Positions 1 through 7,786 of a DNA stretch of 64,000 nucleotides are shown here, in pieces; position 1 is the first letter of the stretch, and each line of letters starts with the position of its first letter. Below the pieces are notes generated by a model. The model was not told where the DNA came from, did not search any database, and saw only the letters and a program-made list of their open reading frames with translations. The stretch lies in NCBI GenBank assembly GCA_031272075.1, contig JAISUK010000015.1, positions 40,355 to 104,354 of the forward strand. The letters run 5' to 3'. Origin of the DNA: Dysgonamonadaceae bacterium. Lineage in GTDB: Bacteria; Bacteroidota; Bacteroidia; Bacteroidales; Azobacteroidaceae. Made by a program: the position numbers and the translations under genes.

Positions 1-663
1 AATGAAAACAATGACTATTTCACGGCGGAATTGCTGGTTCAGGCGCGACGTCCGGTATACAATTCTTCCTATTCGACCCTGCTGATCAATTTCAGGGATG
101 TGCAGCTGGATTTTGAATACATGGAAAATTCGCCGGTAGAATTTGTCGCTACACGCATTGACAACAACCTGGTGGCGACGATTGCTTTCTATGCCAACCT
201 GATATTGGCGCTGGATTTCGACAGTTTTTCTCCCAACGGTGGTTCGGTTTTCTACCGGCAAGCACAAAGCATCGCCATGCAAGCGCAGGGAATCTCTTCA
301 TGGACAGGATGGACGGCTTTCGACAAGCCCAACAACCGGCATGGGATCATTACCGCCTATACCGATGAGGCCATCAGCGCTTTTCGCGATTTCTGGTATA
401 CCTACCACCGGAAAGGCATGGACGAGATGGCGGCTAATCCCGACAGGGCGCGGACAACCATCCTGAACGCCCTCCCCGTGCTGGATGAAATCCGCAGCGC
501 TCGTTCGGCCTCCGTCGTTTTACAACTCCTTGCCGACAGTAAATTAAGTGAGATCGTGGCATTATCGAGCAAGGCGACTGCGGAAGAGAAGAAAACCGTT
601 TACGACTTGCTTCGCAAGATTTATCCCACCATGTCAAGTCAATTGGAACCATTAAAGAAATAA
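1..663 (+). CDS. DUF4835 family protein, 3' part only
   Basis: The frame is open from base 1, so the gene begins upstream and only the last 220 or so residues are present; the ATG at 31 is internal. Motifs such as LLVQARRPVYNSSYSTLL, a FRDVQLDFEYME segment, DNNLVATIAFYANLILALDFDSF and GWTAFDKPNNRHGI match the DUF4835 family of Bacteroidota. Its biochemical role is unknown; members are exported and usually sit next to recN in Bacteroidales. Here two genes separate it from recN. The stop lies 7 bases before the next ATG. The family call is fairly sure; the function is not. Confidence 0.8.
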   Translation, partial: NENNDYFTAELLVQARRPVYNSSYSTLLINFRDVQLDFEYMENSPVEFVATRIDNNLVATIAFYANLILALDFDSFSPNGGSVFYRQAQSIAMQAQGISSWTGWTAFDKPNNRHGIITAYTDEAISAFRDFWYTYHRKGMDEMAANPDRARTTILNALPVLDEIRSARSASVVLQLLADSKLSEIVALSSKATAEEKKTVYDLLRKIYPTMSSQLEPLKK

Positions 664-670
664 TTTATTA

Positions 671-2356
671 ATGATCACAAATATGAAACTTCAGACACTA
701 TCAACAAACACCACGATCGGGATTCTGCTCGGCACCTCCGTCTGCGCTCAAGCCAAGAAACCCGAACGCCCCAATATCATTGTCATCCTGGTGGATGATA
801 TGGGTTACTCCGACTTGGGATGCTATGGGGGCGAAATCCACACACCGAATCTCGACCGGCTGGCAGCCGACGGATTGCGCTTTTCGCATTTCTACAACTG
901 CGGCAAGAGCTGTCCTACCCGCGCATCGTTACTCACCGGTCTCTATCAGCATCAGGCAGGAGTTGGGAGGATGACTTTCGACGATCAATTGCCCGGTTAT
1001 CGCGGCAATATGTCGCACAATGCCGTGACGATTGCCGAAGTATTGAAATCGGCAGGTTATCAGACAGGCATGATCGGCAAATGGCATGTCGCCGAAACGC
1101 CGTTGCGTGACGACCAGCGTCAATGGTTGGCGCATCAGGTCAGGCACGACGAATTTACTCATTTAGACAATTATCCCGTAAACAGGGGCTTCGATCGATT
1201 CTTCGGAACGATCTACGGCGTGATAGACTATTTCGATCCGTTCAGCCTGGTGGATGGCATCACGCCTGTGGATTCGGTGCCGGACGGGTTTTATGATACA
1301 ATAGCCTTGACCGACAGTGCGGTGGCCTATCTCAATCATTTTGAGAAACAGGACGGAAAACCGTTTTTCATGTACCTGGCCTACCATGCCCCACACTGGC
1401 CGCTGCATGCGCTTCCCGAGGACATCAAAAAATATGAAGACACCTACAAGGTGGGATGGGAAAAGATTCGCGACGCCCGTTATGACAGAATAAAAAAGTT
1501 GGGTATTTTCGGCGATGCGGACGATTTCCTGACCCCGCGGCATTTCAGCGATCCTTGGGAAGAAGATGCCACGCAGGAATGGGATGCCCGCGCCATGGCG
1601 GTTCATGCGGCCATGATCGATCGTGTAGACACCGAAATTGGCCGAGTGTTGCAAACGCTTGAAAGCAACGGCGAACTCGACAATACGTTGATACTGTTCC
1701 TTTCCGATAACGGATGCAGCAGCGAAAACTGCCAACTTTATTCGGAAGGAGAGAACGATCGTCCGGCAGAGTTGCGCAACGGCGATCGGATGATTTATCC
1801 CCGCAACAAAGAAGTGTTGCCCGGCCCGCAAAATACCTACGCTTCGGTCGGTCCACGCTGGGCAAACGTGGCCAACACCCCTTTCCGTTTCTGGAAAGGA
1901 AAAAGTTACGAAGGAGGGATCTGTACCCCGATGATCGCCCACTGGCCCAAAGGGATTAAACAACCCAAAGGCGGCATCACCGCACAGGCTGGGCATGTGA
2001 TGGACATCCTGGCGACCTGTATTGACGTCGCGGGTGCGAAATATCCGAAGGAATACAATGGCAACAGTATCATTCCGCTCGAAGGCTTGAGTCTGGTGCC
2101 GATACTCACCAAAGGCGCTCGCAAAGGACATTCGGAGCTTGGTTTCGAGCATTTCGGCGAAAAAGCGCTTTACAGCAACGACGGATGGAAGATCATCCAG
2201 GCAGGCGATAAAGGGAAATGGGAACTCTACGACCTGAAAAATGACCGCACCGAGATGCACGACCTGGCCGACCGCTATCCGGACAAAGTGAACGAATTGC
2301 TATTACAGTATGAACAATGGGCGAAACGTTGCATGGTGATTCCCTCCCCGAAATAA
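671..2356 (+). CDS. Exported sulfatase (arylsulfatase A-type)
   Basis: Secreted type I sulfatase that would remove sulfate esters from glycans. A hydrophobic signal segment is followed by the metal-binding VDDMGYSDLGCYGG block (about residues 41-54). The formylglycine signature SCPTRASLLTG has Cys81 as the residue to be converted; a TLILFLSDNG block carries the second metal ligands. At 561 residues it has normal family length. A second ATG at 683 (MKLQTL) gives a cleaner signal peptide and may be the real start. It is the first of two extracytoplasmic genes lying between the DUF4835 gene and recN. No sulfatase-maturating enzyme is seen in the window. The exact substrate cannot be told. Confidence 0.9.
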   Translation: MITNMKLQTLSTNTTIGILLGTSVCAQAKKPERPNIIVILVDDMGYSDLGCYGGEIHTPNLDRLAADGLRFSHFYNCGKSCPTRASLLTGLYQHQAGVGRMTFDDQLPGYRGNMSHNAVTIAEVLKSAGYQTGMIGKWHVAETPLRDDQRQWLAHQVRHDEFTHLDNYPVNRGFDRFFGTIYGVIDYFDPFSLVDGITPVDSVPDGFYDTIALTDSAVAYLNHFEKQDGKPFFMYLAYHAPHWPLHALPEDIKKYEDTYKVGWEKIRDARYDRIKKLGIFGDADDFLTPRHFSDPWEEDATQEWDARAMAVHAAMIDRVDTEIGRVLQTLESNGELDNTLILFLSDNGCSSENCQLYSEGENDRPAELRNGDRMIYPRNKEVLPGPQNTYASVGPRWANVANTPFRFWKGKSYEGGICTPMIAHWPKGIKQPKGGITAQAGHVMDILATCIDVAGAKYPKEYNGNSIIPLEGLSLVPILTKGARKGHSELGFEHFGEKALYSNDGWKIIQAGDKGKWELYDLKNDRTEMHDLADRYPDKVNELLLQYEQWAKRCMVIPSPK

Positions 2357-2403
2357 CGACATTATTCATGAATCAATATTAACAACCACTTAAATACACT
2401 GAA

Positions 2404-4911
2404 ATGAGAAAGATCTTATCGCTAATCATGTTGATAACAATCGTAACCGGCTGCGGGACAGAAAGCAGTCGTATGATAATGAATACATTGCGCGCTCCGG
2501 CTTATCCGCTGGTAACAATCGATCCCTACACCAGCGCTTGGTCGTTCGGCGATGTATTGTACGACACCCAAGTGACACACTGGACAGGCAAGCCGTTCCC
2601 ACTCGTCGGCGCCATCCGCGTAGACGGAACTGCCTATCGCTTTATGGGAACGGAAGATGTCAGGACAATGCCGGTGATAAAAACGTCGGAACAGGCACCC
2701 TGGGAAGGAAAATATGTGTTTGAAAAGCCCGGCGATAACTGGAAAGAATTGAAATTCAATGATTCACGTTGGAAATCCGGCCCTGCCGCCTTCGGTACGC
2801 CGCATAATGAGCCGACGGCAAAAACCGTTTGGCCTACGCAACATATCTGGGTGCGCAGAAATATTGTGCTGGAGGAAGACCTGTCGGGCAAAACCGTCTT
2901 CCTTGAATATTCTCACGACGACGATATTGAGGTGTATATCAATGGCATCGAAGTGGTGAATACCGGAAATGCCTGCAAAAAAAACGTGCTCATCAAACTG
3001 CCCGACGAAGTGGTGCAAACCTTGAAACAGGGAGAAAACCTGATTGCCGCGCATTGTTGGAACAGGGGCGGCAACGCTTTGCTCGACTTCGGCCTCTCGG
3101 TAGAACTCCCGCTGCAACACAACCTGGAAAATACGGCTATCCAGAAATATGCCAATGTGTTGCCGACACAAACGATCTATGCTTTCGCCTGCGGTCCGGT
3201 CGACTTGACGCTGACGTTCACCGCTCCCTTGTTGATGGACAACCTGGAAGTGCTGTCGCGACCGGTCAATTATATCTCCTACGAAGTGAAATCCAACGAT
3301 GGCGCTTCGCACCTCGTAGAACTGTACCTCGAAGCCGGTACAGCTTGGGCTTTGGATAAACCGAATCAGGAAAGCCAGAGCGAAATCATCGAAAAAGGCG
3401 ATTGCCTGTTCCTCAAGACCGGCAGCAAGTCGCAAACCATTCTGGGGAAGAAAGGAGATGATGTCCGCATCGACTGGGGGCATTTCTATCTGTGCGCCAA
3501 TAAGCAGAATGCCGCTTCCGCTTCCGGCGACAGTTATGCGATGCGTTCGGCGTTTGTTGCCGACGGTACGCTTGATGTGCCAATCCCCGCTTCACCGGAA
3601 GAACAAAACAACCTGGCGTTGAGTTGCACGCTCGGACAGGTGAACAAACCGGTACAGGGTTATTTCATGCTGGGATATGACGATATTTATTCCATCCAAT
3701 ATTTTGAAGAAAATTTGCGTCCATATTGGAATCGCGAAGGGAATAAGGATATCTTCTCCGTATTCCAATCCGCAGCGGAAGAATACCTTGACTTGAAAAA
3801 AGCATGTGACCGGTTTGACGTCCAGTTGATGAACGATGCCACAAAGTCGGGAGGAAAAGAATATGCGGAATTGTGCGCATTGGCCTATCGACAGGCCATC
3901 GCAGCTCACAAACTGGTGGTCGCTCCCAATGGCGACTTGCTCTTCCTGTCGAAAGAAAATTTCAGCAACGGATCCATCGGTACCGTCGATATTTCCTATC
4001 CTTCGGCGCCGTTGTTCCTGTTATATAATCCGGAACTGGCAAAAGGAACGCTCAATCACATTTTTTATTACAGCGAGAGCGGAAAATGGACAAAGCCGTT
4101 TGCCGCACATGATGTGGGCACTTACCCGCTTGCCAACGGACAAACCTACGGAGGAGACATGCCGGTGGAAGAGAGTGGTAACATGCTGATCCTGACGGCT
4201 GCCATTGCTGTGATGGAAGGAAATGCCGATTATGCCGAAAAGCACTGGGAAACGTTGACAGTCTGGGCGAATTACTTGCTGGAGAAAGGATTGGATCCCG
4301 AAAACCAATTGTGTACGGATGACTTCGCCGGACATTTTGCCCACAACACAAACCTGTCGGTAAAAGCCATCATCGGAATCGCTTCTTATGCGCGGCTGGC
4401 GGCGATGTTGAATAAAAAAGAAACGGCGGAAAAATATTTCGATTATGCGAAGACGATGGCGAAGACCTGGATGCAAATGGCGGACGACGGCGATCACTAT
4501 CGCCTGACTTTCGATCAACCGGGCACCTGGAGTCAGAAATACAACCTGGTGTGGGATAAACTACTACGGATGAATATCTTCCCGAAAGAGGTGACCGAAA
4601 AAGAGATTCCGTATTACCTCACCAAACAGAATAATTATGGTCTGCCGTTGGATAACCGGAAAGCCTATACCAAATCCGACTGGATTGTCTGGACCGCTAC
4701 GCTGTCGCCCGACCAGGCAACTTTCCAACAGTTTATCGCACCAATACATAAGTTTATGAATGAAACGGTGACTCGTGTCCCCATGACCGACTGGTACTGG
4801 ACAGACAAGCCCGAACAACGGGGATTCCAGGCACGGTCGGTAGTCGGTGGATACTTTATCAAGATGCTGGAAGACAAAATGATTGCGGACAAATTAATCA
4901 AGGAGGACTGA
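2404..4911 (+). CDS. DUF4964/DUF5127/DUF4965/DUF1793-type lipoprotein (glutaminase A-like)
   Basis: An 835-residue lipoprotein (lipobox Cys after IVTG). The N-terminal RAPAYPLVTIDPYTSAWS block is typical of DUF4964. An inserted jelly-roll (about residues 100-235, with YSHDDDIEVYINGIE) resembles the sugar-binding domain of family-2 glycosidases. The C-terminal half is a six-hairpin-type domain with IGTVDISYPSAPLFLLYNPE, AHDVGTYPLANGQTYGGDMP and VEESGNMLILTAAIA, the hallmarks of DUF4965/DUF1793. Fungal relatives are annotated glutaminase A; in Bacteroidota these sit in glycan loci and may be glycosidases. It follows the sulfatase by 47 bases, so the two probably act on one substrate. Confidence 0.8.
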   Translation: MRKILSLIMLITIVTGCGTESSRMIMNTLRAPAYPLVTIDPYTSAWSFGDVLYDTQVTHWTGKPFPLVGAIRVDGTAYRFMGTEDVRTMPVIKTSEQAPWEGKYVFEKPGDNWKELKFNDSRWKSGPAAFGTPHNEPTAKTVWPTQHIWVRRNIVLEEDLSGKTVFLEYSHDDDIEVYINGIEVVNTGNACKKNVLIKLPDEVVQTLKQGENLIAAHCWNRGGNALLDFGLSVELPLQHNLENTAIQKYANVLPTQTIYAFACGPVDLTLTFTAPLLMDNLEVLSRPVNYISYEVKSNDGASHLVELYLEAGTAWALDKPNQESQSEIIEKGDCLFLKTGSKSQTILGKKGDDVRIDWGHFYLCANKQNAASASGDSYAMRSAFVADGTLDVPIPASPEEQNNLALSCTLGQVNKPVQGYFMLGYDDIYSIQYFEENLRPYWNREGNKDIFSVFQSAAEEYLDLKKACDRFDVQLMNDATKSGGKEYAELCALAYRQAIAAHKLVVAPNGDLLFLSKENFSNGSIGTVDISYPSAPLFLLYNPELAKGTLNHIFYYSESGKWTKPFAAHDVGTYPLANGQTYGGDMPVEESGNMLILTAAIAVMEGNADYAEKHWETLTVWANYLLEKGLDPENQLCTDDFAGHFAHNTNLSVKAIIGIASYARLAAMLNKKETAEKYFDYAKTMAKTWMQMADDGDHYRLTFDQPGTWSQKYNLVWDKLLRMNIFPKEVTEKEIPYYLTKQNNYGLPLDNRKAYTKSDWIVWTATLSPDQATFQQFIAPIHKFMNETVTRVPMTDWYWTDKPEQRGFQARSVVGGYFIKMLEDKMIADKLIKED

Positions 4912-4918
4912 TCACATC

Positions 4919-6583
4919 ATGCTGATTTCGTTATCCATCCAAAACTATGCATTGATCTCTGATCTGGAGATATCGTTTACCAATGGATTTTCTGTGCTTA
5001 CCGGAGAGACTGGCGCCGGAAAATCCATTATTCTGGGCGCTTTGTCCCTGATACTCGGCCAACGTGCGGACAGTAAATCCATCCGGCAGGGTGCAAATAA
5101 ATGTCTGATAGAAGGGATATTTGATTTGTCGGCGTATGATTTGGAAAGCTATTTTACAGAGAGAGAACTCGAATACGATGCCAGACAATGTATCGTCCGT
5201 CGCGAAATATGGGATTCGGGGAAGTCACGGGCTTTTATCAATGATACGCCTGTTAGTCTGAATGACCTGAAAGAACTGGGAATTCGTTTGATTGATATCC
5301 ACTCCCAGCATCAGCACCTGATGTTGAATGACGATTTGTTTCAATTGCACGCGCTCGACGCACTGGCAGGAAACAAATCCCTGAAAGCGGAATACGGGGA
5401 AGCGTATCGGAATTACATCACGATTCGCCGACAGTTGAACCGACTTAAGGAGGAAGCGGCGAAAAATAGCGCCGACGAAGAATACCTGCAATTCCAGTGT
5501 ACGCAATTGCAAGAAGCGAGACTGAAAGAAGGCGAACAACAACTGCTCGAAGAGGAAGCGCGGACTTTGTTGCACATCGAAGAAATCAAAAACGGACTGT
5601 TCAAGATTGACCGGATGTTGTCGGACGACGAGCAGGGGGTGGTGCGCTCGCTGAAAAACGGTACGGACACCGCCCTGTCACTCAAACAGATCTTTGCTCC
5701 TGCCAAAGAATTGTCCGAACGGTTGCAGTCGGCTTACCTGGATTTGAAAGACTTGGCGCTGGAAACCGCTTCGCTGCAAGAAGACCTGGAATTTAGCCCC
5801 GAACGCCTGCAAACAGTCAACGAGCGACTCGATCAGTTGTATTCGCTGCAACAGAAACACAAAGTCAGCTCTACCGAAGCATTGATCACTTTGCTGTCGG
5901 AAATGGAAAATAAACTGCAGTCGATCCATAACCTGGATAGCGAACTGGAGACTTTACAGAAGCAATTAGACGCACTGTATGAGCAGACGCTGGCCTTGGC
6001 AGAGTCGATCTCGCAATCCAGACAAAAAGCGGCGGCCACGCTCGAAATGGAATTGGTAGCGAAAGCCAAAACGCTGGGGATGCCCTACGTGAAATTCCGT
6101 TGCCTGTTGACACCGAAGTCGGCGCCGGACGAGTCGGGAATGGATGACGTAGAATACTTGTTCTCTGCGAATAAAGACATGCCGTTGAAACCGGTATCCG
6201 AGACGGCTTCCGGTGGGGAAATCTCAAGACTGATGCTGTGTATCAAAGTATTGATCGCTGGCGCCATGGAGCTTCCAACCATCATCTTTGATGAAATCGA
6301 TACCGGCGTATCCGGCGAGATTGCCGACCGAATGGGCGGAATCATGCATGCACTCGGACGGAAGATTCAGGTGATTGCCATCACACACTTGCCCCAAATT
6401 GCTGCCAAGGGCGAGAAGCATTATTTCGTCTACAAAGATGAAATGGGAAATGCCACAGAAACGCATATCCGTGCGCTTTCGGAGGAAGAACGCGTCAGGG
6501 AAATCGCGTCGATGCTCAGCGGTTCGGAACTGTCGGAAGCTGCGCTGGCCAATGCAAAGGAATTGTTGAAAAGTAAATATTGA
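4919..6583 (+). CDS. recN: DNA repair protein RecN
   Basis: SMC-like ATPase for double-strand break repair, 554 residues, normal length. Walker A GETGAGKS spans residues 29-36. A central coiled-coil-rich region follows; the signature TASGGEISRLML and Walker B IIFDEIDTGVSGEIADRMGG lie in the C-terminal third. The ATG at 4919 begins the canonical MLISLSIQNYALI head. An AAGGAGG stretch lies about 15 bases upstream, inside the end of the preceding gene. The stop TGA belongs to TTGACGTATG, so rlmB starts three bases after it and the two are surely co-transcribed. Confidence 0.97.
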   Translation: MLISLSIQNYALISDLEISFTNGFSVLTGETGAGKSIILGALSLILGQRADSKSIRQGANKCLIEGIFDLSAYDLESYFTERELEYDARQCIVRREIWDSGKSRAFINDTPVSLNDLKELGIRLIDIHSQHQHLMLNDDLFQLHALDALAGNKSLKAEYGEAYRNYITIRRQLNRLKEEAAKNSADEEYLQFQCTQLQEARLKEGEQQLLEEEARTLLHIEEIKNGLFKIDRMLSDDEQGVVRSLKNGTDTALSLKQIFAPAKELSERLQSAYLDLKDLALETASLQEDLEFSPERLQTVNERLDQLYSLQQKHKVSSTEALITLLSEMENKLQSIHNLDSELETLQKQLDALYEQTLALAESISQSRQKAAATLEMELVAKAKTLGMPYVKFRCLLTPKSAPDESGMDDVEYLFSANKDMPLKPVSETASGGEISRLMLCIKVLIAGAMELPTIIFDEIDTGVSGEIADRMGGIMHALGRKIQVIAITHLPQIAAKGEKHYFVYKDEMGNATETHIRALSEEERVREIASMLSGSELSEAALANAKELLKSKY

Positions 6584-6592
6584 CGTATGAAA
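6580..6592 (+). promoter_or_regulatory. TTGACGTATGAAA start motif without leader (rlmB)
   Basis: The 13-mer found at the inner end of the interspersed leaders occurs here alone. Its TGA is the recN stop and its ATG is the rlmB start. Either it is a favoured stop-start linker in this genome or it is an empty or healed site of the leader element. Confidence 0.5.
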
Positions 6593-7339
6593 GAAAACGA
6601 AATGATCTTTGGCACCCGTGCCATCATCGAAGCCATCCGGGCAGGAAAAGAGATCGACAAAATATTGCTGAAAAAGAGTTTCCAGGGAGAATTGTCGCAT
6701 GAACTCTTCCAACTCGTCAAGAATACGAATATTCCGCTTCAGCGGGTTCCGCAGGAAAAATTAGACCGGCTGACGCGAAAGAATCATCAGGGCGCCATTG
6801 CATTTATTTCCGCAGTAACCTATCAAACGATTGAAGCCATTGTGCCGGGCATATACGAAGCGGGGAAAGACCCGTTTCTCGTTTTGCTGGATGGCATCAC
6901 AGACGTCCGCAATTTCGGTGCGATCGCCCGTTCGTGCGAATGTGCCGGAGTGGATGCGCTGGTGATTCCTTCACATAACAGCGTGTCGGTAAATGCCGAT
7001 GCGATAAAGACTTCTGCGGGCGCGTTGCATTCACTGCCGGTATGTAAAGAATCGAGCATCCGCAATGCAATCCGGTTCTTGAAAGACAGTGGCATCAAGG
7101 TGGTGGCAGCGACTGAAAAAGCGGCGCAGGAATATACCGCCGTAGACTATTGCGTCCCGGTCGCGTTTGTGCTGGGCAGCGAAGATCTCGGTATTGCAGC
7201 AGAGCATTTACGCCAATGTGATGAACTTGTCCGGATTCCTGTCGCCGGAACCATTGCTTCTTTGAATGTATCGGCGGCGACCGCCGTGTTGGTATATGAA
7301 GTGGTGAGGCAACGGTCGGCAATTTTGCCCCATCGATAA
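6587..7339 (+). CDS. rlmB: TrmH-family rRNA 2'-O-methyltransferase RlmB
   Basis: SPOUT methyltransferase expected to methylate the ribose of a 23S rRNA guanosine, 250 residues. An N-terminal substrate-binding domain (FGTRAIIEAIRAGKEIDKIL) precedes the knotted SAM domain with motif 1 DGITDVRNFGAIARSCECAG, motif 2 VLGSEDLGIAAEHLRQCDE and motif 3 IPVAGTIASLNVSAATAV. It starts three bases after recN. The TrmH family is certain; the RlmB assignment rests on length and motif style. Confidence 0.9.
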   Translation: MKENEMIFGTRAIIEAIRAGKEIDKILLKKSFQGELSHELFQLVKNTNIPLQRVPQEKLDRLTRKNHQGAIAFISAVTYQTIEAIVPGIYEAGKDPFLVLLDGITDVRNFGAIARSCECAGVDALVIPSHNSVSVNADAIKTSAGALHSLPVCKESSIRNAIRFLKDSGIKVVAATEKAAQEYTAVDYCVPVAFVLGSEDLGIAAEHLRQCDELVRIPVAGTIASLNVSAATAVLVYEVVRQRSAILPHR

Positions 7340-7379
7340 ATAATAGTAACTTTACCTGCTTAATAACATTTGTATAACT

Positions 7380-7757
7380 ATGATACAAGTCATTTCAACT
7401 CACAATGCGCCTGCGGCAATCGGCCCTTACAGCCAGGCGATAAAAACCGGATCCGTCATTTATACCTCCGGACAGTTGGGCATCGATACTGCCACCGGCA
7501 ACCTGGCGGAAGGCGGCATCACAGCGCAAACACACCAGGCATTTCGGAACCTCATCGCCATCCTGGAAGCTGCCGGAGCATCGCTGAATCAGGTTGTCAA
7601 GACCACTGTATTCTTAGCGGATATGGCAGATTTCGCCGCCATGAATGGCGTGTATGCCGAGTATTTTCAAGAACCATTCCCTGCGCGCTCAACGATCGCC
7701 GTCAAATCGCTGCCCAAAAACGGACTGGTGGAGATCGAAGCCGTCGCCGTACTCTAA
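7380..7757 (+). CDS. ridA: RidA family reactive intermediate deaminase
   Basis: A 125-residue YjgF/RidA protein that hydrolyses enamine/imine intermediates released by PLP enzymes. Visible are the APAAIGPYSQAI head with Tyr17, the GQLGIDTATGN turn, Arg103 in FPARSTIAV (the arginine that grips the carboxylate in active RidA proteins), and a C-terminal EIEAVAVL with the conserved glutamate. It sits between rlmB and the helicase on the same strand, 40 bases after rlmB, and is probably a trimer in the cytoplasm. Confidence 0.93.
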   Translation: MIQVISTHNAPAAIGPYSQAIKTGSVIYTSGQLGIDTATGNLAEGGITAQTHQAFRNLIAILEAAGASLNQVVKTTVFLADMADFAAMNGVYAEYFQEPFPARSTIAVKSLPKNGLVEIEAVAVL

Positions 7758-7786
7758 ATTCGATCTGTTGATAACGGTTAGTTCGC

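Noticed and set aside
31..33. ATG at 31 as start of the first gene
   Set aside because: The frame is open to base 1 and the residues before it fit the DUF4835 family, so the gene is cut by the window edge.
1163..2260. Long minus-strand open frame of 365 codons opposite the sulfatase
   Set aside because: It lies fully inside a gene with clear family motifs on the other strand and shows no domain of its own; the frame is open because of base composition.
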